Assembly: GCA_018417955.1 (NCBI GenBank)
Contig: JACTVC010000018.1
Span: 1,054,001-1,118,000, forward strand
Length of the DNA: 64,000 nt
Source: Laccaria trichodermophora
Taxonomy: Eukaryota; Basidiomycota; Agaricomycetes; Agaricales; Hydnangiaceae
Direction: 5' to 3'
The notes under the pieces are model-generated. The model worked only from the letters and a program-made list of their open reading frames with translations, ran no database searches and was not told the origin of the DNA. Positions 9,031 through 20,029 of the stretch are shown here, piece after piece. The translations under genes were made by a program, and so were the position numbers. How positions within the stretch are numbered: the stretch's first letter is position 1; every line of letters starts with the position of its first letter.

Positions 9031-9800
9031 CTTACCAGTTGTCAAGGCGATCGGGATGCCCCCCATACTCACAAGCATCGACATCTTACTCTCGTTCTCC
9101 CTCCATGCAATAATCCTCTGGCGCATACACTTACATGCACCCTTCACGATCTACGCAATCACGATTCTATCGCTCTTCGTAGACGTGCCCAGAACCACGG
9201 TGGGAAGCAGAGACGCACCAGTGGCGCGCCCGATTTGTGTTCCTGGCAATTGTGTTGCTTAGTATATGCGCTCGGGTGAGGTGAGGCGAGGTCGTACAAT
9301 CGGAGGTGAAGAGAGACGGATAGGCAAAGGTCATGAAAAAGAATAAGCAGAAAAAAAGAGAAAGAGCACGCGGGCAAGAATAGAACGGGGTAAAAGAAGA
9401 GAAACCGGGCATGAATGGTAGTAAGCTCACCTACACCTTGACTCTATCGGACATTTCGTTGACACGAGGAAAGTTCGGCCTCGGCCCTGTCGTCGTCCAT
9501 CCCGGACTGCGACTCGTCGCATGTTTAGCCCAGTTGTATAACGAAAAGAGAAAGCTAGTTCCAGCTATTCTTTACATAGCGGCAAAGTCTTAGTCCGCGT
9601 CGCCTGAGTCGTCGAAAGTTGTCTCAACAGTCGAAGGAGGGTGAATGTCTTATACATCAGAAAACCTTGATAGTGGCGCGCCTATGGCAAACAGGGAGAG
9701 TGTCACAATGGATTGGAGCAGAAGACATAGTAGCGCTTTGCGTAGAGGCGGAAGCCGGTCGGATGGTAGGAGCAAAAGCAACGGCTGGTCTGTGCGCACG
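9030..9800. repeat. Dispersed repeat R2, copy 2
   Basis: Diverged copy of 4205-4890, in the same orientation. Both copies lie next to tRNA-Asp-like units, at 4127 and 9850 respectively. This suggests they moved as parts of larger duplicated segments. Confidence 0.55.
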
Positions 9801-9849
9801 TGCCCCTACTTCAAAACATAAGATAACGCCGCTGTGTACCTACAACATC

Positions 9850-9945
9850 TCTCTGTCTGGGAGTCGAACCCAGCTTCCGCACACATCCGCGGAGGCTGTT
9901 GTCTTGGATGGGAGGTGCGTGTATTCGCCGATGTACTAACAAAGA
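9850..9945 (-). tRNA. Structurally intact tRNA-Asp-like gene with intron, anticodon position CCC
   Basis: On the minus strand, acceptor TCTTTGT with ACAGAGA pairs 7/7 (one wobble). The anticodon stem CGCAC with GTGCG pairs 5/5 and T-stem CTGGG with CCCAG 5/5. The D-stem has one mismatch. The loop CTCCCA puts CCC at 34-36 (a Gly anticodon). The intron is about 30 nt. The 5' half matches the isolated half-copy at 1004. Confidence 0.55.
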
Positions 9946-10256
9946 GATGGAATATCAGTAAATTTTTTCAGGCGTTGAGCACAAACTTCAAAGCCAAGTT
10001 GAAGAAGATTTATTCGAAGGGTTCTGGAGACAACACCCTGGGTAGAGGTAGAGGTAGAGGTATATTCCGGAGCGATCCTACTGGGAACGACTTGTTTCCC
10101 GATTTTATATCCGCCATCCGTCACGTCTTCGGCTTGGAAGTCAGAAGACGCGGCTGAGGAAGTTGGCCGCGATGTCGACGAGAGAATAATGTGCATCGGA
10201 GGTGTCGGTCGCCGAAGAGGAAGCTACAGCGTATACTGAGAAAGGCGTCTTGTCAA

Positions 10257-10740
10257 CATGGGCCATGAACCGATTTGGCGCTCCTTGTCAATCCGTATAT
10301 CACCAAATTCACAATGACGGCTTCCTCGACATTCGCACCCAGCGTCTTTGTCTGATCAACGTCGACTTGTTGCGGTCATGATGATGAGTGATGCGCAAGT
10401 TGAAGTGATGGGCGGTATTTTCAACGTACACGTCACGCGACGACGTCCACTCCGCGCCCGATTGTCGTCCTCAATCATGGCCTGCTTCAAGGGTCAAGCT
10501 ACAAGCTTCAAGCTCAAGCCTTGGTTTATACTCCCATCTTCGTGAACGATCGATTCGGAGGAGGAAGAGATTGGACATCAAGGTGTCGAAGTTGTCGTCG
10601 GAAGAGTCCGTGTGAAGAGTGCGTTATCCTCGTTGATCGCGACTATTGGGTCCTGTCATCCACGCTAGGCATGCCAGTCCATCTCCCTGCGAAGTCGCCC
10701 CTTCATCGGCAATATCCTGTCGTCACGTCAAAGAATTTCA
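10257..10740. pseudogene. Relic gene X2, copy of 1090-1515
   Basis: Shared landmarks with the first copy include ACCGATT(C/T)GGCGCTC, CACAATGAC(A/G)GCTTCCTC, a run meaning 'CGATTCGGAGG', GGAAGAGTC and CTTCATCGGCAATATCC. Frames are interrupted differently in the two copies. A further open frame continues to about 11220, with no recognisable family. Confidence 0.4.
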
Positions 10741-11541
10741 GTCCTCACAGACGACTTTGGCCACCATCTCTGTCACTACCCGCCCCATGTCTCCTTCCAA
10801 AAATCAGCAGATCCGAATACATCATGATGTCTTTCCGCGTGCCCACTTTAGAGACGGTGGTGGCGGGGGCTTGCTTGGTGCCTATGACATTGAGCCATCA
10901 TAGAGACTTGAAGGTGGACACGTTGACAGCTGTCGGGAAGATGATCCCGAGCGGATTGCAACGCCTGTTTGGGAGGAGAAAAGGAAGGGGCTCTGTGTTT
11001 CTACGCCACACTTTACGCGAGATTGGGTGGATGCGGATGAGGAGGGGACGGAGGGGTTTGACGTCTAGATCAATCCAAGTATTCCATCCCCCGTGTTTTG
11101 GTTTTCAAACTGAACCTCACTCGACCCCACTCCTCCTTTTCGAAACGCCATTGACAGAAAAGTCACGCAGCATGCCCTCTACTTGTCAGCCAGCCCAACT
11201 CTTGGCAACAATTTGTCCCTGAAAGGTTTGACAAGACCAGAGTCCCGTGTCGAGTTCTTTCTTGTTTGCAATTTGAAAGGTTGCAAAACCCTCAAGTATA
11301 TCAAATCGTGAACAGTAAGCACCGCTATATTTCTCTTCAAAATCTTTACTCGACTTACGATAATATTGTTCTTGAACAGTCTGTCATTCAGGGATAACTT
11401 GACAGTTGTTTTTGAGTCTTGACAGACTTGTTTTCATTTCGCCTGGCGACGCCAAGGATACTCGATAATCAACTACACTTAAAAGCCTTCCCATTCTGCA
11501 TTTCCGGTTCCTCCCCCGCCGCCTCTCACCGTTCAACCAAA

Positions 11542-12270
11542 ATGTTTCAACTCCGATCTGTCCTTTTCATCTTGCTTCTCCCTCTGGTCCACATCTCTTC
11601 GGCTCTGCCAACTCCACTCGGGGACCTCACCCTCTCTCGGAATGACCTCTCCTCTAGCGCCAACGCTGCAGGTCCGTCATATGTTCAATCTTTGGAGAGT
11701 AATAACAATCAGATACCGACGTTTTAGCCGAACGAGACCTCGATTCGAGAGACCCGAAGCGCGCCGCAGATCCGTCGTACTATTCAGCTTCTGATAGCGG
11801 CGAAAAACTCAAATATCGATGTTTTAGCCAAACGGGACTCGGACATCTCGGAGAGAGACCCTAAACGAGCTGCCGGTCAGTCGTACTTTACATCTCCGAA
11901 GGGTAATCAAACTAAGATATTGGCCAATAGCTAAACGAGACTCAGACATCTTAGAGACCCTAAGCGAGCCGCAGGTCAGTCGTACTTTACATGATCGAAG
12001 GGAGTAGCCAAACTAAGATGTTGGCCAATAGCTAAACGAGACACAGACCTCTCGGCCAAGCGAGCTGCAGGTCAATGGTACTTTACATAAATTCGAAGGG
12101 TAGCCCAACTAAGATGTTGTCCAACAGCTAAACGAGATTCCAACCTCTCGGAGAGACCCTAAGCGTGCCGCAGGTCTGTCATGTTTCATTTCCGAAGGGG
12201 AGTCAAACTAAGATGTGCTAAACGAGACCTTTCGGAGAGAGATCCCAAGCGTGCTGGCAGGTGCTGCAGG
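11542..12270 (+). CDS. Secreted precursor with a ladder of Lys-Arg micro-exons (probably decaying)
   Basis: Exon 1 (11542-11671) encodes a clear signal peptide (MFQLRSVLFILLLPLVHISS, cleavage near Ala-Leu-Pro) and a short propeptide, ending in phase 1. It is followed by 6-7 tandem units of ~91-103 bp. Each holds a ~40-48 nt micro-exon between an AG acceptor and a GT donor: 11728-11769, 11828-11875, 11931-11974, 12032-12070, 12128-12173 and about 12226-12268. The third (11828-11875) encodes AKRDSDISERDPKRAA, with two Lys-Arg sites of the kind cut by Kex2. Exon 11728 has lost its GT donor (AT), and two others carry frame-breaking indels. The gene may therefore be a relic, or may use only some exons. 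It is paralogous to 18803-20020 by its signal peptide and by the phase-1 KR exon. Confidence 0.5.
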
Positions 12271-12609
12271 TCTGTTATACTCAGTTTATGAAGACTCACA
12301 AAGCTGAGATATTGATCTGGTAGCGCGTAATTCCGAGTGAATTGACTCACCAGACTTCAAGAGTACTTTCTCGTCTCCCTGCCCTCACGTCCTTAGTCAG
12401 GGTCAGCGCCGAAAGGACTATCAGAGTTAGCACGATTACTTTGTCACTCCGTACCATTCTAACTATATAATCACTCTCTTATTCATAATGTTCGAGGTTC
12501 GGCGCTGGAAAAGGGTACGATCGCCATATGGTAATACGTGAGTTCGGAGTAGAACTTCGAAGAGCCTCGATTACGAGTGATCACGCATTGTACGACTGTG
12601 CATGCGAGT

Positions 12610-13570
12610 GCGTCGTGACAATCCCGTTTTTCTCATTCACTCCCTGGTTGGGCTTAGGTGGGATCTCAGAAATCAGCGCGCATCGACTCGCAGGACGCAC
12701 AAGTACGTTCTTCGAGCGATACCTCAAACTCCGTTGAATAGGGCCTCACAGGGATCCATCAGCATGAAAAGCCAATTATACCACGCTGGTACGTCCCTTC
12801 ACAGAGACTCAGAGAGAATCATTCCAGCGGATTGCCTCGGCCATTAATTACGCCCATGCCCTATGACATTCATTTTTTGGAATGACAATGTTCCTTGGCA
12901 TCGCAAAAGCTGTGGCAGCTTCCGGCGGTGCATCTATCGCGCCCGCCACCCTGGAATAGATGGATAGGGTCATAATTCATCGTCTTTCTCTTGCAAGTTT
13001 CCTTCTATGTAGGAACACAACTTTACGCATCTGATGTATACAGGTTTTGCGTGATTGGATGGTACAAGTCCCATGTGCCAAAAGCCAAATGGCTCGAATG
13101 GTTCTTCAACACAAAGTCGCAAGTGTTGCGACTCGCAACAACACTTTCCCCACATTGATTGTGGGGCCAACAATCAACGCAAGCCAACATAGGCCAACAT
13201 TGAATCCGACGAATGATCCGCGGTTTTCGGAAATCCAAGATGTATGTATGTTCTGATCCGTTATGACATCCGAGCGCCCATCAAATAATCGTCACGGAAA
13301 ACAGAATAACTTCGTCCATTTTTTCCTTAGGCTAGACCTCGATGAGCATTGTTTCTGGCGCGGCGCAACCTTCGTCGGAATTTTGTATTCCACTGGACAA
13401 GCTAACACTTCGTGAAGTGGTTTTAGCGTCACGTTGGCGCCGTCGTCATTAGGCGTCTGTAGTACATGATCTACAGTACGGCGCTAGGTAAGATGGACAC
13501 AAGGAACTACTGGGAATTCCACCGTTGACTATTAGCGGATGACAGGGCTATAGTAGAAGAAGAAGGACAA
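12610..13570 (+). pseudogene. Decayed copy of the 5073-6578 membrane protein gene
   Basis: The promoter (12630-12760), most of exons 1-2 (to about 13110), the last ~100 bp of the final exon (13330-13420) and the 3' flank (to 13565) align with 4950-6760. Exons 3 and 4 are missing. There is an in-frame stop in the first exon (CTGGAATAG where the intact gene has CTAGAATGG) and frameshifts elsewhere. The duplicated flanks show that it arose as a segment and not through an mRNA. Confidence 0.75.
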
Positions 13571-13576
13571 GAAAAG

Positions 13577-14182
13577 TTACTCGAGGTTTCTCCCGGACTG
13601 CAGCAGGAGCGTAGCAACCACTGCGACCTCAAACAGGCCCGCAGATATTGCTTGAGCTGTGAGTTCCAAATCCACCTTATTGACTGTTCGCGTTACCCGC
13701 CCCAAATGCCCATCAAGTTGATTAGGCCAAGCGCTCAAGATGATTGCACCATTATGAGGAACCCAGTAGTAATTTCGTCCTTTTACCTGCATCGCTCGGT
13801 AGCTCATATCGGCAGATAGAGGCAACCATTGCGAGACCAGCTGTCTGTTAACAACACCCGGAACCTCAACCCAAGGATGTGTGTGCCATTCGATTCGAGC
13901 CACAGGATCACCATTGCTCTTCGTGACTATGGTTGAATAATTAACGGACATGCCGCTCAAGTACGTTTGAGACCCTGGGCCGGTGACGCTGCTGTTCAAG
14001 ATATCTGGATGGGTAGGAGAGAATTCGAATGATAATTTTGTTGGTAGAGTTGTTTCGACGGAAGGAAGTACACCGTATGTGGCGGGATGGGAATAGTGTA
14101 GCCAGGGCTGGCTGTTTATTGAGTGGGGGTTTTGGGGGTTGTACCAGCCACCTTGTGCGTATGGATTGTTTGTATAGGACAT
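13577..14182 (-). CDS. DUF6593 family protein, intronless copy 1
   Basis: A 201-residue protein beginning MSYTNNPYAQGGW, with the family's Asn-Pro-Tyr-rich N-terminus. A beta-rich core holds LSFEFS, a Gly-Pro-Gly turn, NGDPVARIEW, HPWVEV and YYWVP, and the C-terminal hydrophobic segment ends LLLQSGRNLE. Function is unknown; the family is expanded in Agaricomycetes. It has no introns, unlike the two paralogs at 51721 and 62601, which carry two introns at the same positions as each other. It is closest to 30561-31172. The start is the only ATG that preserves the conserved N-terminus. Confidence 0.85.
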   Translation of the reverse strand: MSYTNNPYAQGGWYNPQNPHSINSQPWLHYSHPATYGVLPSVETTLPTKLSFEFSPTHPDILNSSVTGPGSQTYLSGMSVNYSTIVTKSNGDPVARIEWHTHPWVEVPGVVNRQLVSQWLPLSADMSYRAMQVKGRNYYWVPHNGAIILSAWPNQLDGHLGRVTRTVNKVDLELTAQAISAGLFEVAVVATLLLQSGRNLE

Positions 14183-14319
14183 TTCGAAGTGGTTGGGAGT
14201 TCAGGTGAACCGGTGGGGTAATTCGTAGGTATATAACATGGAGGCCAGCAGGAATTTATATGCATTTTTTTCCTGGGCGCTGGAACGCAAAATGACTGTA
14301 TGTTTTTCATCTCGATCTA

Positions 14320-15100
14320 GGACAACACAGGCATAACGATACGACCGACATCAACGGTACACAAGAGTTGTGGAACGTTCTCGAGAACAATATATATGGG
14401 GCTTAATCCACTTCTTTTCGACGAATGCTGTACTCTTCTATCTGAGCGTGGTCTAGCAGTTTGTACGTGATTCCACCAGAACGTAGCGATGAAGTGCTTT
14501 CGTTTTTTAAAATAGGGTCAAGAACAGGGCGTCGCAGAGATTCTATAACACGAACTGCCGCTCGCGAATGTCTTTCTGTCGACCGTTAAAATTTATTCAA
14601 ATCAACACGCAAAAGAAAAGTTCTGAACCCCGAGGCCGAGGCCGAACTGAGATCAAATTAAAAGACTCATGGCCGAGGCTCTACCCTTTACACACTACCT
14701 AATAAGTACCGCGCGCGATGACTCTTTAGGATCTTGTATGAGTCGTTATGTACTTTTATTTTTAGACCTTCAAATAACACCAAGTCAACCCTTCCCCGCA
14801 GAAATAATCAATGCTCGTGCTATCGACAAAATTAGTAGTGAAGCTGGAGGAGACCGACGCGTGAAGAGGCACGGGGCGTACAAATGATGGACAAGAGGAA
14901 CTCATCCCAAATCAAGTCACAGCCACCATCATGACTGTTGCGGACGTAATAGGCAATCTGCTTGACTGTTGCTTGGCTGCAGAGTGGAAAACAAACCCAT
15001 TTCGTCAGTCTTTATTTTTCTCCTGAAACATGAGGAATTACATCACAGTCAAACAGTTCCACCCACAAAACCGTACGACGATGGTATCTTCACAAGTAAC
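14320..15100. other. Intergenic between divergent DUF6593 and MARVEL genes
   Basis: This should contain the promoters of both divergent genes. No clear TATA box or conserved regulatory motif could be assigned by eye, and no coding frame is supported. Confidence 0.4.
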
Positions 15101-15111
15101 CAGCAAACGCA

Positions 15112-15911
15112 ATGGCAGACTTCTTCAGATGGGCCCACCCGCGTAAGCACTATTCGAATCCTCGAGCCTCCAGCTAATGCATTTACGTCCTTAGTCTTCT
15201 TCAGCATCATTGTAGTGTTTGCGATCATTGAGGTTCGCTCTCCATTGTCTCTGACGATTTTGCCACCATCTCAAACCCCTCCCTCTTTTTTTGTATTTGT
15301 AGTTGAGCATTTCCGCTTGGCTCGTCGCAAAGTACAACGCCCATCACAACTTCACCCACCGGTCCCTTCGCACTCGCGTGCGGTACACGCTTTTTGTCTC
15401 GATATGGACTATCTTATTCGGGACCATCTTCCTGATCATGTTTTTGGTGGCATCGACGGGATTTATCCTGACGAGTATAGCGACCCATGGTATCTTGTGA
15501 GTGATGTGATTTGATCCTAGCCGGGGCTCGTTCTAATGATGATTCATATTTGTTTCAGTGTATTCATGACTTGGGTTCTATGGGTAGCGGCGGCGGCGGC
15601 GGTTACGCAGTCTATAGGAGGGACTTTGCATTGCAGGTGTGTCTGCACATTCTCATTGGCCGCTCTACTTCCTGATACTCTCATGCCTTTCGTACAGCAC
15701 CCAAACTGAATTCGTCTACTGTGCCCACTTGAACGCCCTTATAGCGTTTGCTTGGATGATATGGTACGGAATTTATGACTCTTATTTGCTTTCCCCGCTC
15801 ATTTTTCTTATCAGGATTTTCCTAACGTTCTTGCTGGTAGCTATAATTGTACGAGGCGTGATCGTCGTGCGCAGAGGTGAAGGATACGGGGGTGGTTTGG
15901 TGGATGAGTGA
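15112..15911 (+). CDS. MARVEL-domain-like four-helix membrane protein
   Basis: Six exons join in frame: 15112-15142, 15195-15232, 15303-15496, 15559-15636, 15698-15763 and 15815-15911. They give about 167 residues, starting MADFFRWAHP and ending GGGLVDE. Four hydrophobic segments are visible: FFSIIVVFAIIE leading into LSISAWLVAKY, then LFVSIWTILFGTIFLIMF, then FMTWVLWVAAAAAVT, and finally IFLTFLLVAIIVRGVIVVRR. Spacing and the loop Tyr-Asn-x-His after helix 1 fit fungal MARVEL proteins of the plasma membrane. All introns are GT-AG and 48-70 bp. Confidence 0.75.
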
Positions 15912-16059
15912 AATATTCTTTCCCCCTCCTTCATCAAGCGCTGCAAAACTTCGTATTTACATCTTAGGATCATTTAGACCACTTGGGCGTTCAATGTACT
16001 CCAGTCAAATTCTAGACATTTTCAACAATTTAATGATCTACAGACTTACAGCAGCCAAA

Positions 16060-18398
16060 TTACTCCTTCAACCCCGCCTCATCATAGACGTACTTCGCAT
16101 AGACAGGGACCCACACATTGTTAGCAGCATGCTCTCGCACCTCATGTAAAATCCTCTCCTTTTCCCCCCCATCAGCGGCATGTTCTCCTTCTCCACATTC
16201 CCAGGCCTGGGCACTACCCTCCACCACAGCCTGTTCCGCCACAGCCACGCCAATCTCGAGATTCACTCGTGGCGCCTCGTCAAAGTCAGGCAAGAGTGCC
16301 TCGCCGGCGTACTCGTACTTCTTGCCATAGTCGTGCGAAATACGAGCGGATGTAATGGCGGGGGACAGAGCCGCGAGGCGACGTGCTCCCGCTAAGAGCA
16401 TTGTGTCTGTCATCCGACGCGACTTGGAGAGGATGGCGCCGAAGCCTAGACCGGGGTAGATGAGCGCGTTGTTGCATTCCGCAATGCTATAAAAAAGCGC
16501 TTAGGCGAATATTTTGCATGGAAGGAGAGTGTGGGTCGCACTGGAACTCCTTTTCTTTCCCTTCTATATCCATATTCACATTCCCAAACGGACTCCCAGT
16601 GGCCACTAACGCCCTGCCCCCCGTCCAACGAAGGACGTCCTCCGGCTTCGCCTCTGCCAACCTGCTCGGATTCGAGAGAGGCATTATGATAGGCTTGGCT
16701 CCTGGATCTTCCTGGTGCAGCGCCTCCGCCATGGTTTTGACCACTTCCTCCGTGAACGCCCCCGAAGCAGTCGAACACCCAATCAAAACCGTCGGTTTTA
16801 CTTCCTTCACCGTATCCAATAACTCAACCCTCCTCCTTATCTGCTTCGGAGTCGCCCCCTCCCACGTCGATGCGTCGTCCGCTCCAACCCTGATAATCTC
16901 GTCCCACTTTTCTGAGGCGGGTCTATAAAACTCCTTCTGGTGGGGTAAATCAATCTCTGGCGACACCTCAAAGCTGGGGTGGTACAACAGCCCCTCTCGA
17001 TCTACCATCCAAAACCGCAAGTTTGCAGCTTCTCTAGAGACGCCGTCCGCGGTGATCATTGCGTCACGGATCTGCACTGCGATACCCATGCCCGCCGAAC
17101 CGGCACCCAAGATAACGTACCTCTGGTCAGACAGGCGTTTCCCTTGGCCTTTCACTGACGAGCGGCTGGAGACCCCGATGGCAGCCATGATGCATGCGAG
17201 AGTTACAGCGCCAGTTCCCTGACTGAATATCGTTTTAAAGACAACAGAGTGGTTTGGGATGCGAGGAACATACATATCGTCATTGAAGGCGGCGTGTGTA
17301 TCGCGATATCGGTCCAAGATGCGATGAGCGTTGGTCACTCCAAAGTCTTCAAAGTGGAGAAGACTGTGGGGGTAGTATTTTCGAACGAGCTGGACAAATC
17401 TGTAACAAGTAATGATGATGCTGCACTGACACTGGCAAAATGGCTGTGGGAGACATACTTGTCCACAAAATTATCGTACTCTTCTCCACGGACACGACTG
17501 AACGGCCAGCCCTGGGTACCCTAAGAGATGCGAGGTAGTATTTTCGCAAAACTTACTACGTATAAAGGGTCATTGAGAAGATCTTCGTTATTTGTTCCCA
17601 CGTCGAGAACCACGCTAACTGAGCGAGACGGGTCCAACCCTCCAACAAGCCTTCAAGAGTGTCGGCCAGTTGTGGATTATTTGAAAAATGGTAACGCACG
17701 TATACATTGCTGATTTTGCTGTCGAAATCTAGGAGACGCTTTGTCAGTAGGGTATCTTTCTAGTCTCTTGATGGGCATACCCCGATTCCCTAAATTTGTG
17801 TCAGCGTCGAAGCAAGGTTTAACAAAAGAAAACTCACTCCGACGCCTTGGTCGCCGATTCCAAGAATTGCTTCGGAATCAGTACACACGAACAGGTCAAT
17901 ATCCCTGCCTTGTGTTTGTTCCAGGAAATCTTGTTCCATCGAATCTTGTTCAGGAAACGTCAAGTACAAGCCTTCGCTGCGCCTAAACAAGTGTGAGTAA
18001 CTGGCAATAGCGTCTCCCTAACAGCTCTTGAATAGAGTCAACGGATTTATGCCATGACGCGTCACCTGTGTTGGCGTATAAATGATGGGCACCAGTTCCT
18101 TCAAATGCCTGGATAACAATGCGTAGTACAGCGTCCAGTTCTGGTCCTTCAAACTTTGCAAGAACGTATTCTTGCGAATTGGCGTGTCTCGGGCTCGAAG
18201 CTGCCCATACGCGCGCTCGCATTGCTCGTCGATAGTGTTGACGCGGTAAGGGATGCGAGACGATAGACCGAAGGCCTTACGCTCGTTCGTAGGAAATCCG
18301 GTCCCTTTGTTGAAGCGCGGTGACGTTAGGAGCTGCTCGCCGCGTAGGGCGAGACGGATGGCAGGGACGATGTTGGGCTTATGGGCATGAAGGGACAT
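16060..18398 (-). CDS. MAE1: NAD-dependent malic enzyme
   Basis: Oxidative decarboxylation of malate to pyruvate. Exon 1 begins [20 protein letters not shown] and reaches the conserved PIIYTPT motif. After splicing come [17 protein letters not shown], the [18 protein letters not shown] block and the catalytic region with VLDVGTNNE and NDDVQGTG. The nucleotide-binding stretch [14 protein letters not shown] follows. Further on are [41 protein letters not shown] and [12 protein letters not shown]. The C-terminus is [14 protein letters not shown]. Several short introns interrupt the gene. No targeting peptide is obvious, so cytosolic or mitochondrial location is unclear. Length and order match fungal malic enzymes. 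Confidence 0.92.
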
Positions 18399-18802
18399 GA
18401 CAAAATGGATGTTCAGAGTGGAAACGTGACGTCAGAAAAATGTCAATTGCCACGTGATACACCATTATATAGACAAAGCCTTACGTCATTGCGGCTTGCA
18501 GTGTCCGCTGGCAAACCTCATCGATGATAAGTAGTCCAGGTTTCAACTCGTATAATAATGATTCTCTAGTCAAACCCCAGCATTGCTTAGTGGAACCACG
18601 ATTTGAAATTCACCTCCCAGACGGTCGGCCATCATCGGCACCTACCAATTTGGTAAGATTTCATCTTTTTCTATACATTTGCAATTAATTCGGCAACACC
18701 AGGAACAGCGGCCAAGGGTACTTAGGGGATGTAGAATTTGCGTTCACCCTCCCCCGTCCCCGCGTCCCCGCGTCCCCTCTCACTCCTACTTTTCACCCCA
18801 AT

Positions 18803-20020
18803 ATGCTCCAATTCCGAAACGTCCTGTTTGTTTTTATTCTTTCTCTGGTTCACCTCTCCTCGGCCGTGCGTCTTCGGCGGCGCGAGGCGCCCACCCAAGG
18901 GAATGACCTGTCTCTGAAAACTAATGCTGCTCGTATGGCAGCTGGGCTTGGTCCTCTGCCCCCTCGGCGGGCTGACCCTACGCGCGTTGCAGGTCCGTTA
19001 TAGTCTAGACTTTTCAAGCGAAAAGGGCTCAACAACATCATTTAGCCAAACGGGCACAACCTTCTGGGAATCCGTCAGTTGTCGTTTAAAATTCATTTTA
19101 TTACAAACTAACGTCCACTCAAAAGTTGCACCAGCTATACTAGCGATTACATCAAGGTGTACCGGTCTAGCAATGCTGCCTTCCTTGGTTACATCAAGAA
19201 GACCACAACCGTCGGGGGCGTGTGAGGCCTGCATATCTGTCCGACGAAACGTGTGACTAAAGTGCCTCCCTAGATACACCCTCACGACCGGACAAGGAAG
19301 TGCGCTCATGGTTTCATTCTCAGTCTGCGATTCGTCATCTCCAATCAGTATCTCCATTGATGTACGCTTCATCCTGGCTATCCCTTGCGTTCTCCTTAAA
19401 AAGACTGATTGACAGGGTGCTCTTGCGCCAAACTCATACCTTGGATTCACTGGAACCAATATCAATACTGGCACAAGGTTAGTCCATGTAGACTCCAATT
19501 GATACTCCATTTAGACCGATCTCCTTTCCAGTTCGTCCGCGATTCTGGCGCCAGTCAAGAACAGTACGTCCCTCCAAACCTTATTTCGCCTTTGCCAACT
19601 TAGATGATTTTGTTGTAGCACCAGCGAATTCTCCTCCTGATAACAACATGGAATCTACGGTTTGGCAATTCGCTTTAAACCATATTACAGGTAAGCACGA
19701 GTTCTCCACGTTTCCTGATGTAGATTCCTCCCTTACCGTGAGCCATAGCGCAATGGGTCAACGTTGACAGCAGTGAGATGTGCCCTTTTTTTTTTTGGCC
19801 CTGGTCGTTAACATTATTTATTATAGGCAAACCTCCCGCTTATCTCTACTACACCTCCACCACTGGATACATTCAGATTACTGCTGACCCCGCAAAATTC
19901 ACTCAGCAGTATCCCGCCTCCTACGCCGTTGTAAGTTTCTTCTACAGTGAACGCTCTGTCACGCCGTTTATCAAGTTAAACAGTACTTTGTTGTCTCCAA
20001 CACCCCTTAGACGCTTCTAA
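18803..20020 (+). CDS. Secreted protein, phase-1 KR exon followed by beta-rich domain
   Basis: Exons proposed from frame continuity are 18803-18992, 19046-19073, 19126-19221, 19274-19368, 19435-19477, 19515-19690, 19749-19774 and 19827 onward. Exon 1 encodes a signal peptide (MLQFRNVLFVFILSLVHLSS). Exon 2 supplies Lys-Arg, a likely Kex2 site. The mature part contains SDYIKVYRSSNAAFLGYIKK, YTLTTGQGSALMVSFSV, NSYLGFTG, ESTVWQF, AQWVNVDSS and KPPAYLYYTS. This order fits a family of secreted Agaricomycete proteins with a Leu-Gly-Tyr core and a Gln-Trp-Val-Asn motif, function unknown. The last exon is uncertain: splicing at 19930 would extend the protein beyond 20020. Confidence 0.6.
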
Positions 20021-20029
20021 TACCAGACA

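Noticed and set aside
18998..19510. 170-codon minus-strand open frame
   Set aside because: It is antisense to exons 2-4 of the secreted-protein gene, which has signal peptide, splice sites and family motifs on the plus strand.
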